A stretch of 64,000 nt of DNA from JAFGMR01 sp964632755 (GCA_964632755.1 CAZWDT010000002.1:1-64000), one strand, 5' to 3'; positions 43,950-52,612 are shown, counted from the first letter of the stretch. Numbers and translations: made by a program. The notes: a model not told the origin generated them from the sequence alone.

Positions 43950-44301
43950 CTCCATCGGATCTGCCCGCGTTGTGTAGGCGTATCGCTTTTCCTGCCCTAT
44001 CTGCCGGGTTTGCCGATCGTTGCTGAAAGATCGTAGCCGATGCATCTCTCTTTTCCGTATCTTGTCCGCCACTATTACGCCTTATCGTCTGATCGTTGCC
44101 GAGAACATGCTCAATATGTTGAGGTAAATTGCCCTTTTGGCTAATCTTCAGCGGAACCGCAATGCCTCCTGATAGTGATCTCTTTTGATCAGTATCTCAA
44201 GTATCCTCACGATAATTACAAGTGCTATCTCCCTATTTACGTCACCGCCAGATATCGTTTTTCATCATTTGTGCATGAGTCTGGCGGGATCATGAACGTG
44301 T
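43950..44301. other. Gap after the third secreted gene
   Basis: No intact gene. On the minus strand between about 44250 and 44145 a frame reads GGDVNREIALVIIVRILEIL, then IKRDHYQEALRFR and a stop; it looks like the end of a small protein whose beginning is lost. A related segment occurs at 28975-29003. Confidence 0.3.
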
Positions 44302-44470
44302 TATCCGCGAATGAACGCGAATGAACGCTAATATCTCCTTTTATTCGCGCGCATTTGCAGCCCCTCTGACCGGAGTTTATAAACCGCTTTTATCCAAGTT
44401 TTGGTGTGCTGAAGTTGACAATAATTCCAAGTGGAAGATTAGCAGCCTTCAAATAATTGAGCAACTACGA
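44302..44470 (+). repeat. Intergenic repeat, copy B (family of three)
   Basis: Starts CGCGAATGAACGCGAATG and AACGCTAATATCTCC, passes an ATTCGCGCGCAT segment able to pair with the left end, a TTTATAAACC box, and ends GTTGACAATAATTCCAAG, GAAGATT and CCTTCAAATAATTGAGCA. It aligns with copies A and C throughout. It holds no ORF; a weak 66-codon frame begins just after it but is not convincing. Confidence 0.6.
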
Positions 44471-44634
44471 ACATAGTGCTGGATAAAGCAACCTCATGGC
44501 ATGTGTTTTTTTTTATCTGCCGCATTGTCCTATCGTTGCCGTACATCGCTACTGCTGCAGATTGGCGCAAGGCAGAAAAGGCCGGCCCCCCAACGAATTC
44601 TCCGGCTTACGGCGGGAAAATGAGGGCTGTTGAT

Positions 44635-45555
44635 CTATGCTTGAAGAGGCAGGCCCCTTGGGAGGATATCTGCTAGGTATTCCTCCCATCTATCACCATC
44701 ATCCGATGCGATCTCCGATATCCAGCCGCAGCACTCGATCCAGTCCTCTTCCTCCTCCTTCGTCTCCGCGATGTTCACCGTCCCCATGCTGAGACTAGTC
44801 TCGAATCGTCCAAGGAAGCTCTGCATCCCCTCGTGCATAAGAGAGGAGTTGGCAGCGCTCTGGCGATAGTCCAGTTGGCCCAGGCCGGTTGAGAGGGTCT
44901 GGCTCTCGTAGGCGAACCTCTTGGTTGGTTGGTAGTTCACAGCGATCACGTTATCCAGGTCCGTCGTCACAGTGACGTTGAAGCGATCCAGGCTGGAGCT
45001 GAGGAAGCGGGTTCGAGATAGAACGGGGTTGTAGTTCAAGGTCGACTTGACGCGGTCCAGGTTGTTGTCGGCAACCTCCCTATCGTTCATCCCCCAGCCC
45101 TCGTATTCAAGGGCGCGCTCGGATTCAAGGATCATCGGCCACTTCTCGAAGTAATGAAAGTAGGTGAAGGGATCGTTCGCCGCCTTGGTCGCGTTATAAT
45201 CGACCGATTCGTTATCATCCGATCTGATAAACGTGCTCTCCGAGGCGGAGATCTGCCCCTCCCTCGCATAATCCCTCTCCTGAAGGCCGATCCCTTGAAA
45301 GCCGATATCGATGTAACGGGAGTGATACCCCCCCGAGGTTCGCCCGCCAGGGCTTATTTCTATCTTGGACACGGTCCCATAAGAGTTCTCATCCAGGCTC
45401 ATGTTCAACTTCATCCCCCGGCGATGTATGCTCCAGCCTTCGACGGAGGCCTGCCAGGAGTTGGCCGAGACGATTGACGCAGCGAATATCAGCACCAAAA
45501 TGAGATACAGCCACCTCTCAAAGGGATAGGCCTTCTCGATCCTCTTTCCTCTCAT
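44635..45555 (-). CDS. Exported protein of unknown function
   Basis: 306 residues. A basic N-terminus and one membrane helix (WLYLILVLIFAASIVSA) make it a secreted or anchored protein. The extracellular part has several N-glycosylation sequons (NMS, NES, NAT, NVT, NSS) and acidic character, and near the end a highly charged KEEEEDWIECCGW with adjacent Cys. I do not recognise the family. It stands alone, between the repeat B gap and apgM. Confidence 0.7.
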   Translation of the reverse strand: MRGKRIEKAYPFERWLYLILVLIFAASIVSANSWQASVEGWSIHRRGMKLNMSLDENSYGTVSKIEISPGGRTSGGYHSRYIDIGFQGIGLQERDYAREGQISASESTFIRSDDNESVDYNATKAANDPFTYFHYFEKWPMILESERALEYEGWGMNDREVADNNLDRVKSTLNYNPVLSRTRFLSSSLDRFNVTVTTDLDNVIAVNYQPTKRFAYESQTLSTGLGQLDYRQSAANSSLMHEGMQSFLGRFETSLSMGTVNIAETKEEEEDWIECCGWISEIASDDGDRWEEYLADILPRGLPLQA

Positions 45556-45864
45556 CCTGCCCCCATCCAGATCGGATCCGAGATATTCTGGCAGGCTTAA
45601 CTATCTTCCGGGCAATCAGAGGTCGGTCGTGTACGGGAGTTACTGAAAAACGCTAGCTATCGACCTTACAAGGGTGATTGACTGCCGGCTATCGATTCGT
45701 GCGATTTCTTTCACCCGCCCATACCCGCTGTCCTCAATCGACAAGCATGCACGGGAATCCTGGAGATCCCGGATGCAGCCGGCATATCTCCGGCGGGAGG
45801 GGGCAATCGGATTAGGATCCGGCACTCCGGAGGGATTCGTCGGCCGATCGGATCATTGCCCCTC
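45556..45864. other. Intergenic gap
   Basis: About 309 bases with no gene I can support. Short GC-rich inverted patterns (CCGGCATATCTCCGGCGGG) occur near 45779-45798. Confidence 0.3.
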
Positions 45865-47085
45865 TCATTCCTCCTCCGACTTGGAGATGCGAGGCGGAGA
45901 TCCAGGCGGCCCATTCAGGAGCAATTCCATAACATCTGGCCCATTCACCACGCCGAAGCCTCCTTCGCGGGCCGACGCTTCGTCGAATCGAGATATGCCG
46001 TCTGGTTCAATTCCCTCGCCCATCATGGCGAATGGGACCGGCTCGGAGCTGTGCGTCTTGGTCTCGATGGGGGTTGGATGGTCCGGAAGGACGCAGGCAC
46101 GATAGGGCTGGCCTGCCTTTCGGAGGCCTTCCAGAACAGGGCCCACTATTCGATGATCGAACTCCTCTATTGCCTTCACCTTGAGGAGGAGGTTTCCCTC
46201 GTGGGCTGCCTCGTCCGGCGCCTCGACGTGCAGGAAGACGAAGTCGTGCCTGCCAAGGGCATCCAGAGCAGCCTCGACCTTTCCCTCGTAGTCGGTATCT
46301 ATCGTCCCTGTTGCCCCGGCCACATTCACCACTTCGAGGCCTGCGTATCTGCCTATTCCCTTGATGAGGTCGACTGCCGAGATCACAGCTCCTGTGATGT
46401 TGTGAAGCTTCTCGAAGCTTGGAATCGAGGGGGCTTTGCCCTGGCCCCAGAGCCAGATCATGTTGGCTGGCCTCTTGCCTCTGGCAATCCGCCGCAGGTT
46501 GACCTTGTGGCTTTCGAGAATTGGCCTTGCCTCCTCCATGATCTCCCGAAGCTTAGCCGCGCCCCTTCCGCGCGGCAGGTAATCCTGGATCTGCCTTCCC
46601 GTGATGTCGTGCGGCGGCGTGCACTTGGCATCGGCGCCCTCGTTCAAGACGAGGAGGTTTCTGTAGCTTACGCCCGCGTGGATTCGCCCCGCCGGTATCA
46701 GGGGCCGCAGGGCAACGATAAGCTCTGCGCCTTCCTCGCTTGAGATATGACCTGCGCTGTAGTCCTCCATCACGCAGTCGCGTACGGTCACCAGGTTGCA
46801 TCTAAAGGCGATATCTTCCTTCCCCAGCTCCACGCCCATGGCCGCGGCCTCCAGGGGGGCCCTCCCGCTGTAGAAGCGGGAGGGATCGTAGCCCATGACG
46901 GAGAGGTTGGCAACGTCGCTTCCCGGGGACATTCCGGGTGGGACCGTGACTGCAAGGCCCAGGCGCCCCATCCTCGCCATCTGGTCCATGTAAGGCGTGG
47001 AGGCTGCCTGGAGGGGCGTTCTTTTGCCCAGCTCCTCCAGAGGATGGTCCGCCATCCCGTCGCCCAGGAGAATGATGTGCTTCAT
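45865..47085 (-). CDS. apgM: Cofactor-independent phosphoglycerate mutase, archaeal type
   Basis: Interconverts 3- and 2-phosphoglycerate in gluconeogenesis using two Mn or Zn ions. 406 residues, normal. Motifs are IILLGDGMADHPLEELGKRTPL at the start, PGSDVANLSVMGYDP with the metal-site Ser, FVFLHVEAPDEAAHEGNLLLK, and DHPTPIETKTHSSEPVPF. Probably the last gene of the FKBP-mcrC-apgM transcription unit; the gap to mcrC is 86 bases. Confidence 0.93.
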   Translation of the reverse strand: MKHIILLGDGMADHPLEELGKRTPLQAASTPYMDQMARMGRLGLAVTVPPGMSPGSDVANLSVMGYDPSRFYSGRAPLEAAAMGVELGKEDIAFRCNLVTVRDCVMEDYSAGHISSEEGAELIVALRPLIPAGRIHAGVSYRNLLVLNEGADAKCTPPHDITGRQIQDYLPRGRGAAKLREIMEEARPILESHKVNLRRIARGKRPANMIWLWGQGKAPSIPSFEKLHNITGAVISAVDLIKGIGRYAGLEVVNVAGATGTIDTDYEGKVEAALDALGRHDFVFLHVEAPDEAAHEGNLLLKVKAIEEFDHRIVGPVLEGLRKAGQPYRACVLPDHPTPIETKTHSSEPVPFAMMGEGIEPDGISRFDEASAREGGFGVVNGPDVMELLLNGPPGSPPRISKSEEE

Positions 47086-47171
47086 GTTGTGGTCCTCCGA
47101 GTGATCATCGCTTTACCAAGTGTTCATCGATTTCGTCGCAGGCCTTATCTACCGCATCCAGCCCTACGCGC

Positions 47172-47819
47172 TCAGGCGCTTTTAGAGGCCATCTCCTCGG
47201 CCCGACTCATATCCGCGAGATGCCTGTTCAGCACCTTTGCGATCGTGTTCAGCTTGGAGCGGTTGCATGTGGCCCCGCGTGTAACGCCTGTTACTATATC
47301 CACAACCTCTCCCTTTGTAACCGTGTTCGGCCTTGTGGGCTTGACGAGCCTGGTCTTTACGCCCTCCCTTGCGAAGTCCTCGAAGTCAACGGGACACTGA
47401 GCGACCACTACCGCCGGGATGTCCACGAGCGCCAGTACCTCCCTCGTCTTGAAGATGACGTGGGACTTCACGTTCCCCAGGTGGATGACGGCGATCTTGT
47501 GCCTTGCAATCTGCGCCACCTCCTTCTCGGTGAGCCCAAAGGTGGGGCCGTATCCGCGGCCGGCCGCCTGCGGGAAGCTCTCCGGAACGCCCGCCCCCGA
47601 GTTCAGGACAAGGACGCTCGTCTGGATGCCCTCCCTTCTCAGGCCATATGTGATCTCGCAGACGGGCTTTGTGATATGCCTCCTTCCCGGGGACATGGCG
47701 ATCGCAATCACATCCGGCCTCGCAGCCTCTGATAGCGTTCCCCGCTGGGCAAGGCCTCCTCCCTTTGCAAGGCCCATGCTCTCCCGGCAGTCCACAACCT
47801 GCGTAGCTCTTCCGATCAT
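47172..47819 (-). CDS. mcrC: Methyl-coenzyme M reductase operon protein C
   Basis: 215 residues. GRATQVVDCRESMGLAKGGGLAQRGT, VIAIAMSPGRRHITKPVCEITYGLR, VLVLNSGAGVP and QCPVDFEDFAREGVKTRLV are the McrC signature. McrC is a component of the ATP-driven complex that reduces and activates the nickel cofactor F430 of methyl-coenzyme M reductase. Here it is away from the mcrBDGA structural genes, which are not in the window. It overlaps the FKBP gene by four bases. Identifies the organism as a methanogen or relative. Confidence 0.92.
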   Translation of the reverse strand: MIGRATQVVDCRESMGLAKGGGLAQRGTLSEAARPDVIAIAMSPGRRHITKPVCEITYGLRREGIQTSVLVLNSGAGVPESFPQAAGRGYGPTFGLTEKEVAQIARHKIAVIHLGNVKSHVIFKTREVLALVDIPAVVVAQCPVDFEDFAREGVKTRLVKPTRPNTVTKGEVVDIVTGVTRGATCNRSKLNTIAKVLNRHLADMSRAEEMASKSA

Positions 47820-48286
47820 TCCGACCCTCCTGCGTGCGATAATCCGCCTTCCGCGCCCTTCGATATAGTCAAGAGCTCTATCTCGAACGTCACCGTCTGC
47901 TGTGCTAGAGGGTGGTTGGCATCCAGTGTGGCGATCTCTTCCTCGATCTCGGTGACCTGGACCTGGACCCCTCTCCCGTCGTCCTCGTGGATCTCCAGGT
48001 CCATCCCCTCCGCCAACACCAGGTCTGGGGGTAGATCGGCGAGGTTGACGGAGATCACCAGATCCTCGCGATAGAGGCCAAAGGCCTTCTCGGGGGGTAT
48101 GACGACGGTCTTCTTCTTCCCGGGGCTCATGCCGATGACGGCCTCTTCGAATCCCTCTATCATCCTTCCTTCACCGAGGCAGAACTGCAATGGTTCCCCT
48201 CCTCGTGAGCTCTCGAAGGGCACATCGTTCTCAAGCGTTCCCGCATAATGAACCTCCACAACATCGCCCGCCTTGGCTTGAACCAT
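47816..48286 (-). CDS. FKBP-type (SlyD-like) peptidyl-prolyl isomerase
   Basis: 156 residues from ATG 48286 (an in-frame ATG at 48304 is possible). KAGDVVEVHYAGTLENDVPFESSRGGEPLQF, GEGRMIEGFEEAVIGMSPGKKKTVVIPPEKAFGLY and LDANHPLAQQTVTFEIEL are typical of the archaeal FKBP with an inserted chaperone flap (SlyD-like). It may also have metal-binding features, but no His-rich tail is present. Overlaps mcrC, so folding help for the MCR activation machinery is conceivable (inference). Confidence 0.88.
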   Translation of the reverse strand: MVQAKAGDVVEVHYAGTLENDVPFESSRGGEPLQFCLGEGRMIEGFEEAVIGMSPGKKKTVVIPPEKAFGLYREDLVISVNLADLPPDLVLAEGMDLEIHEDDGRGVQVQVTEIEEEIATLDANHPLAQQTVTFEIELLTISKGAEGGLSHAGGSE

Positions 48287-48381
48287 ATCTAATGCACCTA
48301 CCATATGCTCGCTTCGATTGTCGCCTTCGTCCAATCATATCTATGGCTATCGCATATTTAGCTGGTGCTATGAGTGTGGGC

Positions 48382-48405
48382 AGTCTACCACAATGCAGGT
48401 AGACT
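48382..48405. promoter_or_regulatory. Perfect inverted repeat upstream of htpX
   Basis: AGTCTACC, eight-base spacer, GGTAGACT is an exact 8-bp inverted repeat. It ends 22 bases before the TATA-like TTTAAAT at 48428-48434, and htpX starts at 48499. The position suits a regulator-binding operator for htpX-pspAB or for the divergent FKBP gene. Confidence 0.45.
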
Positions 48406-48427
48406 ACTTTTGAGCCAGGGTGATGGC

Positions 48428-48434
48428 TTTAAAT
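48428..48434 (+). promoter_or_regulatory. htpX: TATA-like box of htpX
   Basis: TTTAAAT sits 65 bases before the htpX ATG, predicting a leader of about 40 bases. A GGTGG ribosome-binding-like sequence lies at 48485-48489. Confidence 0.4.
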
Positions 48435-48498
48435 GGTAGGCATATCATAATTCATACGTGCATCCAATGTATCAAAGGGTCCAAGGTGGCATCAATCC

Positions 48499-49380
48499 AT
48501 GAGAAAATGGCAACAGGATAGGGGGTTGCAGTCTAGAATGCTGCTGACCATGGTTCTCCTGGCAGCAGTCTACCTGGCCTTTCTGGCCTTTCTGGCATAT
48601 ATGGGCACCAGTCAGTCCTTCATGATCCTCATCGCGGGGATATTCATATTCGCCCAGTACTTCTACTCGGACAAGATGGTGCTCTGGAGCACGGGCGCTA
48701 AAATCGTCTCCGAGAGCGAGGAGCCCGAGCTCCATGGCATCATCACCCGTCTGTGCGCCGTGGCCGACATTCCAAAGCCTCGCGTGGCCGTGGTGAACAC
48801 GAGCATACCAAACGCATTCGCAACCGGGAGGAATCCCAGTCATGCGGTCGTCGCTGTGACGACCGGCCTTCGGCAGAGGCTTAACCAGGGCGAGCTCGAG
48901 GCGGTGATAGCCCATGAGCTCAGCCACGTCAAGAACAGGGACGTGATGGTGATAACCATTGCGAGCTTCCTCTCTACGGTGGCCTTCTTCCTAGTCAGGA
49001 ACATGATTTTCTTCGGCGGGGGTCGGCGAAGGGAGGACTCCGGAGGAGCCTTCATAGCGATCTGGGTCGTATCCCTGGCAGTCTACATAGTGAGCTACCT
49101 ATTGATCCAGGCGCTTTCCAGATACAGGGAGTTTGCCGCAGACAGGGGCTCTGCGCTCATAACCGGCCAGCCCTCCCTCCTTGCCTCAGCCCTCCTAAAG
49201 ATCAGCGGCTCGATGGAGCGAATCCCAAAGGAGGACCTGCGAAAGGTAGAAGGGATGAGCGCCTTCTTCATCATTCCCGCGATCTCTCGCTCGTCCTTGA
49301 TGAACCTCTTCTCGACGCATCCTAGCGTTGAGAAGAGAATAGCAGCTCTGGAGAGGATCGAGCAGGAGATGGAGCGCTAG
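48499..49380 (+). CDS. htpX: HtpX membrane zinc metalloprotease
   Basis: 293 residues. Two N-terminal helices, the zinc motif AVIAHELSHVKNRD (HExxH) and the third ligand in YREFAADRGSALITG are all present, with further helices between. HtpX degrades misfolded membrane proteins under envelope stress. It is followed immediately by pspAB (stop TAG directly against ATG), so cotranscription is certain in appearance. It forms part of the archaeal Psp-type stress set with pspA and pspAA nearby. Confidence 0.93.
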   Translation: MRKWQQDRGLQSRMLLTMVLLAAVYLAFLAFLAYMGTSQSFMILIAGIFIFAQYFYSDKMVLWSTGAKIVSESEEPELHGIITRLCAVADIPKPRVAVVNTSIPNAFATGRNPSHAVVAVTTGLRQRLNQGELEAVIAHELSHVKNRDVMVITIASFLSTVAFFLVRNMIFFGGGRRREDSGGAFIAIWVVSLAVYIVSYLLIQALSRYREFAADRGSALITGQPSLLASALLKISGSMERIPKEDLRKVEGMSAFFIIPAISRSSLMNLFSTHPSVEKRIAALERIEQEMER

Positions 49381-49941
49381 ATGGGATTTCTCGACTCCCT
49401 TCTCGGAAAGACCGTGCTCCCAAAGGCACGCTCGGAGAAGCTATTTGCCATCTCGACTGCGGCAATCTCCCTCGAGTCGTTGGGAATCGTCCCCGGTGGC
49501 AAGGCTGCCATCTGCTTCAAGGCGATGGACTCCTCTCGGCTCCAGGCTGCGCGAACGGAGATAGAGGAACTCCTCTCCTTGAGCGGCCGGGAGACGGGCA
49601 CAAAGCACGCGGTCGAGTCGGATCGGTACGGCTTCCTCTGGGTGGTTCTAGAGGATCGGGACTTCGAGGACCTAGTGACAGGAATCCACATGGTCAGCCA
49701 GACTTTGGCCGACCACGGCTTTGGAGAGTGGCTGCTCTGCGCAGTCTACCTCTTCAAGGAGCCTCGTCCGGTCTATTGGATCTACAACTTCAAACAGGGT
49801 AGCTACTATCCCTTCGTTCCCTCCGGCGAGAGCCAGAGGGACAACGCCCTGGAGTTCCGGCTCCGCTCATTGATGGAGAAGGAGCTTCCCATACAGAAGG
49901 ATCTGGAGCGGTGGTACCCCCTCTGGGGGATGCCGATATAG
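49381..49941 (+). CDS. pspAB: PspA-associated protein PspAB
   Basis: 186 residues. MGFLDSLLGKTVLPKARSEKLFAISTAAISLE, the EDRDFEDLVTGIHMVSQTLADHGFG segment and WYPLWGMPI match PspAB, described with PspA and HtpX in archaea and actinobacteria. No enzymatic role is known; it is thought to help PspA membrane maintenance. It starts at the base following the htpX stop. Confidence 0.85.
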   Translation: MGFLDSLLGKTVLPKARSEKLFAISTAAISLESLGIVPGGKAAICFKAMDSSRLQAARTEIEELLSLSGRETGTKHAVESDRYGFLWVVLEDRDFEDLVTGIHMVSQTLADHGFGEWLLCAVYLFKEPRPVYWIYNFKQGSYYPFVPSGESQRDNALEFRLRSLMEKELPIQKDLERWYPLWGMPI

Positions 49942-49989
49942 AATCGCACTGATGCTGGGCTATGCCATTGCCACGCCATCATATTCAGT

Positions 49990-50100
49990 TTGCATCCTGG
50001 GTTAGTTGCTATCATAGTCGGCCCGCCGTCATGGTTAACCTCCATCCAGGTTAGCCGCTATAATGGCCATTTGCCATCTGCTCCCATCGCGATTAGCCGC
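49990..50100. repeat. Degenerate direct repeats after pspAB
   Basis: Three imperfect units (CATCCTGGGTTAGTTGCTAT, then CATCCAGGTTAGCCGCTATA, then CATCGCGATTAGCCGC) are spaced 42-49 bases apart; the last runs into the end of the flavoprotein gene. No role is evident. Confidence 0.3.
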
Positions 50101-51340
50101 GAGGGGCAGTCCACCTCGCTTTGATGCTCCTTGCGGCGAGCATCGAGGTTGAGAATGCGGCCTGGAGATTGTAGCCGCCGGAGTCCCCGTCCACGTCGAG
50201 GACCTCGCCTGCCAGGTACAGCCCTTCAACGATCCGGGACTCCATGGTCTTTGGGTTGACCTCCCTTCGATCCACTCCGCCCCTTGTGACCATTGCCTCG
50301 TCATATCCTCCAAGCCTCTCAACCACCAGGGGGAGCCCGGTCAGGTTCTCGACGAGGGCGCGGCGCATCTCTTTCGTCAGCTGGGCGGATTTGAGGTCGT
50401 TAGGGATTCCCGAGATATCGAGAATCCTTGAGATGAATCTCGAGGGCAAGGAGAGGTCTGCGAGGAGGATCCTTGCGGCGCGGTCCCCGTCGACTTGCGC
50501 CCTCTCCATGAGCAAGTTCTCCAGGCTCCCTCGTCCCAGGGCAGGAAGGAAGGAAAGCTTCAGCGTATCTCCGGGCCTTATATGCCTCGAGAGGTCGAGG
50601 ATCCCTGGGCCAGAGAGGCCCCCATGGGTGAAGAGAACGTCGCCCGATCGCTCCATCTTCTTCTTTTCCCTGAATAGCGCAATCGAGATATCCTGAAAGG
50701 ATATCCCGGCCAGATCCGAGAAGGGATGATCCCTTATGTAGACCGGGGCCAAAGCGGGACCGGTATCGACAATGCTATGGCCGAGAACCTTCGAGAGCCT
50801 GAATCCGTCGCCGGTCGAGCCTGTCGCAGGATACGATCTGCCGCCCGTTGAGATGACCAGAAGGGCCGATGAATAGAGGCGGTCCTGGGTGAGAACCTGA
50901 AAACCATTCCCTGACCGGGCAATCGACCTCACCTCCTGGTCGCACCTGAGAATAATCCCTTTAGCCCTGCAGAGGCCGAGGAGGAGGTCGAGCACGTCCC
51001 TCGACCTCAGCGTCCCGGGAAAGACCTTCCCTTCATCCGTCCGGATCATGGAGAGGCCGAGGCCCTCGAATGTGGAGATGAGGTCACAATTGGTGAAGCC
51101 CAGCAGTGCTGGGCGGAGGAACCTTCCGGCATCGCCATAGCGATCGAGAAAGGCCCGGATCTCTCCATCGTGGCTTATGTTGCAACGGCCCGAGCCCGAA
51201 ATCAGGAGCTTTCTTCCAGGTGACCCCATCTTATCGAGGAGGAGGATCCTCTTGCCCTCGATCGAGGAGTTGATCGCACAGAAGAGCCCTGCGGGACCTC
51301 CGCCCACTATTATGAGATCGAACTCCTCAGGGTCTTCCAT
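50093..51340 (-). CDS. BaiN/HI0933-family flavoprotein
   Basis: 415 residues. The FAD-binding DLIIVGGGPAGLFCAINSS motif begins at residue 8, followed by LLDKMGSPGRKLLISGSGRCNI and the C-terminal GVDRREVNPKTMES, GLYLAGEVLDVDGDSGGYNLQAAFSTS motif with the second dinucleotide-binding region. The family is a NAD(P)/FAD oxidoreductase of unknown natural substrate (BaiN in bile acid metabolism is one member). It sits between pspAB and pspAA on the opposite strand to htpX, immediately after pspAA on the minus strand. Confidence 0.85.
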   Translation of the reverse strand: MEDPEEFDLIIVGGGPAGLFCAINSSIEGKRILLLDKMGSPGRKLLISGSGRCNISHDGEIRAFLDRYGDAGRFLRPALLGFTNCDLISTFEGLGLSMIRTDEGKVFPGTLRSRDVLDLLLGLCRAKGIILRCDQEVRSIARSGNGFQVLTQDRLYSSALLVISTGGRSYPATGSTGDGFRLSKVLGHSIVDTGPALAPVYIRDHPFSDLAGISFQDISIALFREKKKMERSGDVLFTHGGLSGPGILDLSRHIRPGDTLKLSFLPALGRGSLENLLMERAQVDGDRAARILLADLSLPSRFISRILDISGIPNDLKSAQLTKEMRRALVENLTGLPLVVERLGGYDEAMVTRGGVDRREVNPKTMESRIVEGLYLAGEVLDVDGDSGGYNLQAAFSTSMLAARSIKARWTAPRG

Positions 51341-51374
51341 CGATCTCCGTCATCTCATCCGGCCCGACGGCGGC

Positions 51375-51653
51375 CTAATCCTCTATCAGCCCCGGCCCGT
51401 TGAAGACCTTCTTCGCCTCTTCGAGGCTCATGTCGGACGGTGGCACTATCACCTGGGACTCGACTATCTCCTCTGCGGGAAGCGCCGTTCCCTTCTGCTT
51501 GATGGTCTCGATGAGCCGGTCGAGGTCCTGGCGAAACTCCCGCTCAGCCCCGGCGGATACGTGCTCGACTATGCGGTTGTCGATTCGATTGAGCTCGTCA
51601 ATGAGGGAGTCGGGCACGCGGTACTGCCCCTCTCCCATGATCCTGATGATCAT
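51375..51653 (-). CDS. pspAA: PspA-associated protein PspAA
   Basis: 92 residues, MIIRIMGEGQYRVPDSLIDELNRIDNRIVEHV, an acidic and amphipathic small protein matching PspAA, encoded with PspA in archaea and actinobacteria. It overlaps pspA by four bases. It probably binds PspA, but no enzyme activity is known. Confidence 0.85.
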   Translation of the reverse strand: MIIRIMGEGQYRVPDSLIDELNRIDNRIVEHVSAGAEREFRQDLDRLIETIKQKGTALPAEEIVESQVIVPPSDMSLEEAKKVFNGPGLIED

Positions 51654-52348
51654 CTCCCGGCCTCCCTCTTCAGCCGGACAAGCTCGTCTTCGACGCCAGA
51701 CGAGGCCTTCATCCGGTTGAGCTCTCTATCGATGTCGTCGCCGCTTCCTGTAACGTCCTCAAGGCTTCCCTGCTCGAGCAGCTCGTCAAGCGCAGCAGAG
51801 CGCGCCTTCATGCCCTCCGTCTTCTCCTCAGCCCTCTGGACCGCCATCCCAACGTCGGCCATCTCCTCGCTGATCCCCGTCACCGACTCCGTCACCTTGA
51901 CCTGGGCCTCGGCTGCCGAGTACTGGGCCTTGATGGTCTCCTTCTTGGTGCGGAAGACCTCTATCTTGGTTGTGAGCCTCTGCTCGGTGGCCGCGAGCTT
52001 ATCCTGCTCCTTTTGGAGATCCTGGATCTGCAGCTCAAGCGACTCAACTTGGGCTCCAAGGGCGACCTTCCTCTCCAAGGCAACGCGAGCCAGGTCGTCC
52101 CGGCCAGCCTTCACGGCGTCGCCTGCTTGAGCTCCCAGCTTGTCCATGCTCTGCATCAGCTTGGCCTTCTGAAGCTCGAGCCTCTTCTTGGAGGTCGTAA
52201 CCTCGGCAAGACCCCTTCTCACGTTCTGCAAAAGTTCCAGCTGCTTCTCATAGGAATAGTCCAGGGTCTCCCTGGGGTCCTCCACCTTATTTATGATCTT
52301 GTTCATCTTGGCTTTGACAACCGTGCCCATTCTATCCAACAAACCCAT
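51650..52348 (-). CDS. pspA: PspA/IM30 (Vipp1) family membrane-stress protein
   Basis: 232 residues, nearly all coiled coil. N-terminal MGLLDRMGTVVKAKMNKIINKVEDPRETLDYSYEKQ and the QKAKLMQSMDKLG, KVALGAQVESLELQIQDL coiled-coil core are standard PspA/IM30. These ESCRT-III-like proteins line and repair the cytoplasmic membrane. A TATA-like ATATAAAT lies near 52420 on the minus strand, giving a leader of about 50 bases. It overlaps PspAA. Confidence 0.92.
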   Translation of the reverse strand: MGLLDRMGTVVKAKMNKIINKVEDPRETLDYSYEKQLELLQNVRRGLAEVTTSKKRLELQKAKLMQSMDKLGAQAGDAVKAGRDDLARVALERKVALGAQVESLELQIQDLQKEQDKLAATEQRLTTKIEVFRTKKETIKAQYSAAEAQVKVTESVTGISEEMADVGMAVQRAEEKTEGMKARSAALDELLEQGSLEDVTGSGDDIDRELNRMKASSGVEDELVRLKREAGR

Positions 52349-52612
52349 TATATCAACTCCCCAAAGGCCCGGCTATGATGACCGGCCCGTGATCATGTCT
52401 CAGAGTCAGTCTGGCTCCAAGTCTATTTATATCCTGCCGGTCTCCTCATCCTCTCCATAGAGCGCTTCTCCTCCCGGGTGGGTCATCTGTCCGGGCTGCA
52501 AGAGGATCTTCGATAGATGGTCTGGGCTATTGAGGAAATGGGGGGGCAGGTCCGGAGAGCGTTCGTCCTGCATTCTGCCAGGATTGGCATGCCCTGCTTT
52601 TAAAAAGGGGTC

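Noticed and set aside
44476..44676. 66-codon ORF after repeat copy B
   Set aside because: GTG start without ribosome site, no recognisable pattern, and it overlaps the minus-strand exported protein gene.
52470..52600. CPGCKRIF-like zinc-ribbon sequence on the plus strand
   Set aside because: The frame has no start codon, begins after a stop and continues antisense into the ferredoxin gene.
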